A stretch of 56,000 nucleotides of DNA from Apostichopus japonicus (Eukaryota > Echinodermata > Holothuroidea > Aspidochirotida > Stichopodidae): the NCBI RefSeq assembly GCF_037975245.1, contig NC_092581.1:15456303-15512302 (forward strand). The letters are read 5' to 3'. Under the pieces are notes generated by a model. It had not been told where the DNA came from. It did no database searches and worked only from the letters and a program-made list of their open reading frames with translations. Both the position numbers and the translations under genes were made by a program. Shown here in pieces: positions 49,991 through 56,000 of this stretch. How positions within the stretch are numbered: the first letter of the stretch is position 1; every line of letters begins with the position of its first letter.

Positions 49991-50776
49991 TTAATTGTCT
50001 TCTTCGTCAAATCTTCCTCTTAGCCACGCCTCTATTTTGTCGGTCATCAGATCTTGCGGATTACTCATTAGATGCACTATGTTTGGTCCCATCCATACCA
50101 GTTGTCCGTCTTCTAAAGCGAACGCTCTGATTGGTCCACTGCAGAAGCTAGAAGTGAATGTGTTATTCATGTTGTCAAGGACAACTCTAACCTTCTCTGT
50201 GTTGAAAGGGTCGGAGGTCAAGCATTTAAAATGTTTTGCGTCTTGGTCTATCATCAGCCTGGAAAAGGAAGATAAAACAGGATATGACGTCACACCACTT
50301 CGTAGATATCATCATGAATATTCAAATAACACCGATGAATATCCATAGATTCAAAATAACACCGATTTCCTTACAAATCAGTATCTGTTAAGCGGTAGTT
50401 TGTTATGTTTAATATAAATAACCAATGATCAATTTGACTGCCAAAATGAATAAACATTAAAATATTGCTCATGCCAGAATGTTGATTGAAATAAATTATG
50501 GATTAAGTTTAAATGAGCTTCTCTGTTTGGTTCAAACTTATTGATTTAAAGTATTCTGTAATAGTGCAAGGTAACCGACTAACCAGAAACCGTGAGACCT
50601 TACCTAGCCGCTTTGATGCGATCATCCACGTTCTGGTGTTGTTTTAAGCAGCTGAATTTGTGTCCTAGCTTCCAACCGTCTGAAGGGTGAGCCTCGGAGG
50701 TGTAGACCAGTAGAAACTCCGCTTTGCTTTTGTATTTCTTTAAGAGGTGAGACAACGCACCGCTGAACATACAAAC
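49991..50776 (-). CDS. Iodothyronine deiodinase-like, last two exons (partial)
   Basis: Deiodinases remove iodine from thyroid hormones and relatives; they are membrane-anchored thioredoxin-fold selenoenzymes. Exon A is 50776-50604 (173 nt) and exon B is 50258-49991 (267 nt plus one split-codon base, ending in TAA), joined across a GT-AG intron in phase 2. Exon A encodes the family signature AEFLLVYTSEAHPSDGW, whose Glu, His and Trp match conserved active-site residues, then QHQNVDDRIKAAR (compare the QHRSLEDR-AAR pattern of the family). Exon B continues with VRVVLDNMNN and GPIRAFALEDGQLVWMG, matching the VVDTM and LYVIQDG strands. The acceptor before exon A (TTTTTTCTTGTCCCGTAG) falls just after where the SCTU catalytic motif should be, so that exon lies upstream, beyond what I can recognise or beyond the window. 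An insertion after AARLMI (DQDAKHFKCLTSDPFN) is unusual. Type 1, 2 or 3 cannot be assigned. Confidence 0.85.
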
Positions 50777-51130
50777 CTACGGGACAAGAAAAAATGAATG
50801 TTTGACTACGTATACTTAGCATGGCAATTCGACACCTTTAGTAGTAGTTTTTAATGGTAATGGGAGAAAGGGCAAAACATCAGATAAAGACAATACCTCC
50901 ATCATTGCCATGAGAACGACTGTTGAGCCTTTAAAGCAACCACGAACTATACATTTGTTTTAAGTCTCCATGACTACAGAAGACATCAACATCGTTCGAA
51001 CTGATACTCATACTTCATGGCGAACAAGTGTCAAATCTTCCCGTTCCTTTTTGCAGAATTCAAAGAATCGGTGATGAAATTAACAACTAAAACTTGACGA
51101 TAACGTTAACGATAATGTTCGTGTATGCAA

Positions 51131-51133
<3 letters not shown>

Positions 51134-51173
<40 letters not shown>

Positions 51174-51201
51174 GTTATATATATATATATATACACATAT
51201 A

Positions 51202-51250
<49 letters not shown>
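51134..51250. repeat. (TA)n microsatellite with interruptions
   Basis: AT dinucleotide array interrupted by CGT and CACA. Confidence 0.94.
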
Positions 51251-51257
<7 letters not shown>

Positions 51258-54116
51258 GCAGAGATCAAACCAATGCTTGGCCGATTTAGCTGTCTGTTCT
51301 CATGATCATTTTTTCGTTTTCTGATATATTTTATGATCATCCATCAGCGGTGATATGTGGAAGGTTATAAAACCTCTAAACTCAGAGGATAAATTTAAGT
51401 CATACCAGTATACTATGATTCCCATGGGCTTGATGTTAAGACCTAGTAGCCGACATTCAACGATAAAAAACAAAAGGTTTACAACCATGATTTTAATGTT
51501 GACGAGTTAAAGCTCGCTTAGGAATTGCATTAGAGTAATATAGCGTTCAAGTCTCTGCGGATCAAACAAGTGTCCCGAACTTTTCTAGAAAAGACCGCGC
51601 TGTAACGGTCGACGCAAGACAATGACGTTGACACTGTACAGGGCATTTTTCTTCCTACCAAGACTGACAACATCTCAAATGCACTATGATCAAAATCGAA
51701 TAACAATCTGATAAACGGTTATCCGTCAGTTATCTGGAATTGTAATTTTTTTTAAACTTATGTATAAGCTTTCAACTCTTAGGAGTTAGTTTATTCACGT
51801 TTGACGACTTACGAAGGGGGGGGGGGGGGGATAAGTCTGTCTTTGTGCTGACAAACAAATAGCATGCCTGTGATAAAAAACAAAAGAACATTGCCTAACA
51901 AAACAAAAAGTACATGACCTTTTGCGAGGTCTTCGGCCCTATTGGGTTGCAAGGTATTAACGTTAATCTTAAGAAGATTTTAATCGGTAATGATGAGAGA
52001 AGTGCAGACTGGCTTATACGGAATGGATTGTGTATAATAACAATATACTCCGATACGATTTATCCAACATAGATAGCCTGCATCGTTTCAACCAGTCACA
52101 CCAAGAGCCCGGTGGGACCCAAGTGACCAGAAGAGAGTGTTGGCATAAAGCTATGATCCCTGTATCGATCAAAATCAAAACTTTCATATCTTAGGTCTTT
52201 CCTTATCGAAAATGGCTAAATATAGCATACGATTTCACATATTTTGACATTTCTAATTATAAATACATTAGTGATTTTTTTACATACAATACTGTTTCAA
52301 TTATAAAGGGATTTTCTTTAAAGAAACGTTTCGGGTTTATTTTGATCACCTCCTACCCCCCCCCCCCCCCTCGCCCCATTCTATAGTAATGATTCCAAAT
52401 TTAAGAGAGGTTTTCTTGATTGATTCAATAAAATTGACAACGAAATAGAAAAAAAGGTGCGTTAAACCGGACCCCAATAACCCAGGGGGGGGGGGCAGTA
52501 TGACCATAAAATATTCACAACGATGATTTTCACGCCGGCGCGATGTCGACTCAGATTACAATGTCACCATGCACCACCGAGCATTGGTCTAACTCCTGCA
52601 ACCCTCCCCTCCCCCTCCCACCCCACTTTACCCCGCCCAGCCATCTGAAACCTATGCATAAATATAGGGGATCATTTCACCAACCCAAAGAGAAACATAA
52701 ACCCTTCCAACAGAGTTCTCACAGGAAGCTGAAATGGCAACGTTATTGAAGAGGGGAGGGTATGGAAAGTATCGTATTTGGTTTGAGATTGACAGATGGG
52801 TATCCGTGAAAACTATTGCTGAACTCTCCAGGCGACCCCCCCCCCCTTCCCCACCCCAACCCCACCTGATGTCGGGGGCCTTGACGTATCACTGTTGAGA
52901 TACACGCCTATTTCAACATGCATAGATACGTCATAATAATAGCGTCACATTGCCCCAAATAAGGAGCCAACGTGCAGGCTCCATATCTGAACGCACACAC
53001 TTACTATTGGAGAACGCAGTGCTATTACTAACGTGCGTATACTACCACACTCGAATCGTGCAAAGATTCAGTAAGTTGTTAAAGTTGGAGAGTTTTTGAG
53101 TTATAACGTTCTGTGATAATAAACTAAAAAAGTCATGAACTTGGGGCGCCATTGACAGTGTTTATTTAAACATCTCGGTCTTTAACCCCATTGGCTGATT
53201 TATTATGCGCGCGAGTCGCGTGTTTTATGGCAGTATCGGGTTGCTGCACTTAACTGTGGGAGTATACAGGTGTGTAAATAAAATGGTATATCTCCCAGAG
53301 CGAAACACGACTAATGTAACTGGATATATTGTTCGCAACAAAAGTCTTAAATCACGATATTATATAATAACTTTCAAAGTGTACCCCAAATGACAATAAA
53401 ATGTCAGGTTCTTTCAGAGAGGAAATAAATAGCGAGCCGAATTTCTTCAACCCAGCAGTTAGGCTCAGCTGATCTGAGCTGACGATAGCAACGAGTTATT
53501 ACCCCAAACCGACTTTGATGTAGTAAACACAGGCTGGCGTGGTGTAACATTAACACCATCGCGTCCTACGACGAACGACGCAGACGGTAAAAAAAAACGA
53601 AAAAAAAAGGCTTCCACATGTGTGTATATAACTGTAGTATCTAAATATATAGAAATCAGAAGTTATATATTCAAGTGACAAACAGAGGACAAAATGTTGA
53701 TAAAATATTTAGATCGACCTACTAACCCATTTAGTGAAACCGAAAGTAGTGTCAACTGAAGATTAAAGCGTTGTAAAAGTAAACCTCGAGATTCTGATCT
53801 TGTCACTGGTTGGCGATTGATCCCCTCATAATTTTTATATTGAAGGTGCTTTATACTTTCCTCACCAGAAAGCTTACGACCTTTTTTTTTTCTTTCTTGG
53901 GTTCGTCGTTAGTAACGAAATATTTGTGACATAACAAATCAAGTAATGGTACAAATTGACAGCGAAGAACTTTTCAGACCCGAGAAAGTTCAACGAACGG
54001 ACATTGATTCTTTCAACCCTGCTACGGCGATTGGAAAATATTAATTTTATGGAAAGAAAGTAGTTTTGCCTTTAGCTACCGTTAAAACAAGTCTATGATG
54101 TCTACACTGTTGACAC

Positions 54117-54120
<4 letters not shown>

Positions 54121-54196
<76 letters not shown>
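54121..54196. repeat. (TA)n microsatellite
   Basis: Uninterrupted TA dinucleotide array of 76 bp. Confidence 0.96.
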
Positions 54197-54200
<4 letters not shown>

Positions 54201-54968
54201 TGATGATCGCTCAACGCATGAAACTCTGGGTAACAACTATACTAGTGTTCCACTAGTCTCAACTAGTCTCAACTTATATTTCGCTCTGTCCACTGGACAT
54301 AGAGCACTCTGCGCCAAGATAGACGCAAACCAACCAACAAACCAACCACCCCCCACCCCCACGAAAACCAACCCCTCCCCACCCCTTCATAAAAACACCT
54401 TTCGTGTCAAGGTTCAGTGGTCTCATGTTTGACTGAAATGGTCATATATTTATCCTCCACAGGAAGTTACAAACTTTAGACTCCCTGGGCTGACACTCCA
54501 CTGAAAGGAACCGGTCTCATAATCAAACTGTGACAATTTTTAAAATTTTTGTTAGAATTTCTTTCCTTGAAATATCACTCAACTGTCTATTAGAATTTAA
54601 ATTTTCGAAAAGGTAAGTGTTTTTTTAGGAAACACCGCAATAAATCGATATCACCCTTTGGTATATACCTCTCATTCGTTTCCACGTTGCCTATTATAAA
54701 CTGATATATTAAACCAAAGCCACAAACTAGCCACATATAATGTAACCACAAATTCCGTCTTGAGGTTAAAGGTCAAATAGAAATAATTGCGAGTTGGGTC
54801 TTTCAAGTTGGTGTGGTTCCATACCTTTTAATAGTGTTTGTTGTACCCATCTCCCTTGTACGGCCTTATACACTTGAAAATTGATCATTTGGAATGTGAT
54901 ATTTTCTTCTATTAAAAACAGCGGATTGGCTTCATTATATGCTTTTGATTCCATATTTACTGTTCACC

Positions 54969-55339
54969 CAGTGTCGGAGAGTCCATGCAGTCAGGGGGCG
55001 GATGCCCCCCTGACGGACTCAAATGGAGTGCTGGCGCCCTTTTCAGCTTCTTACCACTTTTTACTTATTCGCGATTATTGACTTTTTTATTGCGCTCTCA
55101 TCTACATATCGACATTTGTCACATTTTGTTGGCGATGACACCTATTTATTCTTCGTTTATCTGCAAACTGGCAAGGCCCAGAAAGGGTCATTTCAGGCGA
55201 TCTAGGGAGTATCTTTACTCAAAAAAATTCTGTACGCTCCGCGCTAACCTGTGGTGGCGCTCCGCTTAGATAGTGTCCAGAGCGCCCCTACAGACCATTC
55301 TCGCCCCCCCCCTGACCAATACCCCTAGCTCCGCCACTG
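54969..55339. mobile_element. Second hAT-type MITE with perfect 8-bp target duplication
   Basis: The 371-bp element runs from CAGTGTCGGAG to CTCCGCCACTG (inverted: CAGTGGCGGAG), flanked by TGTTCACC at 54961-54968 and 55340-55347. Near the left end GTCAGGGGGCGGATGCCCCC can fold back on itself. There is no transposase. The termini resemble, but are not the same as, the 38.3 kb element, so it is a different hAT-type family. Confidence 0.92.
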
Positions 55340-55434
55340 TGTTCACCCATTGGGATGGATATACTTCATTCATCACTTCAACCAAGACATCCCATTGGTG
55401 GTGGATATTATTCATGTTATTAGTCGTCAATAGA

Positions 55435-56000
55435 TGGGTCTTATATCAAGTTATTGTTAGTCGCTAACAGAGGATTTTATACCAGTTCCAGTAAGTCGTC
55501 CGTATAGGGGCGTCTTATATCAAGTTATTGTTAGTTGCTAACAGAGGATGTTATACCAAGTTCCTGTAAGTCGTCCGTATAGGGGCGTCTCATATTAAGT
55601 TATTGTTAGTCGCTAACAGAGAATGTTACATCAGGTTCATGTAAGTCGTCCATATAGGGGCGTCTTATATCAAGTTATTGTTAGTCGCTAACAGAGGATG
55701 TTATACCAAGTTCCAGTAAGTCGTCCATATAGGGGCGTCTTATAGCAAGTTATTGTTAGTCGCTAACAGAGGATTTTATACCAGTTCCAGTAAGTCGTCC
55801 ATATAGGGGCGTCTTATATCAAGTTATTGTTAGTTGCTAACAGAGGATATTATACCAAGTTCCTGTAAGTCGTCCATATATGGGCGTATTATAACAAGTT
55901 ATTGTTAGTTGCTAACAGAGGATGTTATACCAAGTTCCAGTTAGTCGTCCATGTAGGGGCGTCTCATATCAAGTTATTGTTAGTCGCTAACAGAGGATGT
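55435..56000. repeat. 75-bp tandem array running off the right edge
   Basis: Seven or more units of about 75 bp. Landmarks are TTATATCAAGTTATTGTTAG, CGCTAACAGAGGATGTTATA and AAGTCGTCCATATAGGGGCG. Units differ by a few bases. The true length is unknown because the window ends inside it. Confidence 0.95.

Larger units (their letters stand above)
50777..54968. other. Intron or upstream region of the deiodinase gene
   Basis: No further deiodinase exon was recognised on the - strand. It contains poly-G/C runs (51817, 52360, 52485, 52836) and two (TA)n arrays. A 62-codon - strand frame at 54766-54954 has plausible composition but matches nothing I know. Confidence 0.4.

Noticed and set aside
54766-54954. 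62-codon - strand frame ending next to the MITE
   Set aside because: No recognisable domain; 62 codons is not unusual by chance here.
55435-56000. CRISPR-like array
   Set aside because: Whole 75-bp unit repeats including the would-be spacer; an ordinary tandem repeat.

Overview
This is a eukaryotic, animal nuclear window. It is AT-rich, with long introns, GT-AG splice sites, many microsatellites and minisatellites, and remnants of LINEs, SINEs and DNA transposons. Frequent TAGGCCTA-like motifs, a vertebrate-like intron-rich CUL5 and an invertebrate-type deiodinase suggest a marine invertebrate deuterostome. An echinoderm is my best guess, but the sequence alone does not prove it. There are no operons, CRISPR arrays or bacterial features.

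Region 1 (1-22054): a complete cullin-5 gene on the + strand. I reconstructed it as 19 coding exons. All junctions are GT-AG, all phases are consistent, and the product is 787 aa. Its introns hold the most interesting structures. A 44-bp array multiplies the exon 6 splice donor. A second duplication copies the exon 18 tail and donor. Intron 8 carries a decayed 28S rRNA fragment next to a 166-bp higher-order minisatellite. Intron 12 has a large minisatellite broken by a LINE tail. Intron 18 has a terminal-inverted-repeat MITE.

Region 2 (22055-49790): about 28 kb with no gene I can recognise. It contains a 70-96 bp tandem array just past CUL5, two hammerhead-ribozyme motifs of the kind carried by Penelope-like elements (25.8 and 41.6 kb), two copies of one tRNA-derived SINE in opposite orientation (38.0 and 46.7 kb), a hAT-type MITE with a perfect 8-bp target-site duplication (38.3 kb), a 5'-truncated LINE (42.6-43.3 kb), a very long (GTTC)n array (31.9 kb) and several long (TA)n arrays.

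Region 3 (49790-56000): the last two coding exons of an iodothyronine deiodinase-like gene on the - strand, convergent with CUL5. Its selenocysteine-site exon is not visible in the window. Beyond it lie a second hAT-type MITE with a perfect target duplication and a 75-bp tandem array that runs off the right edge.

The two genes have unrelated jobs: CUL5 is a ubiquitin-ligase scaffold and the deiodinase acts in iodothyronine metabolism. I see no sign that they act together. I found no evidence of a novel multi-gene system; the unusual material is in the repeats and the splice-donor duplications.
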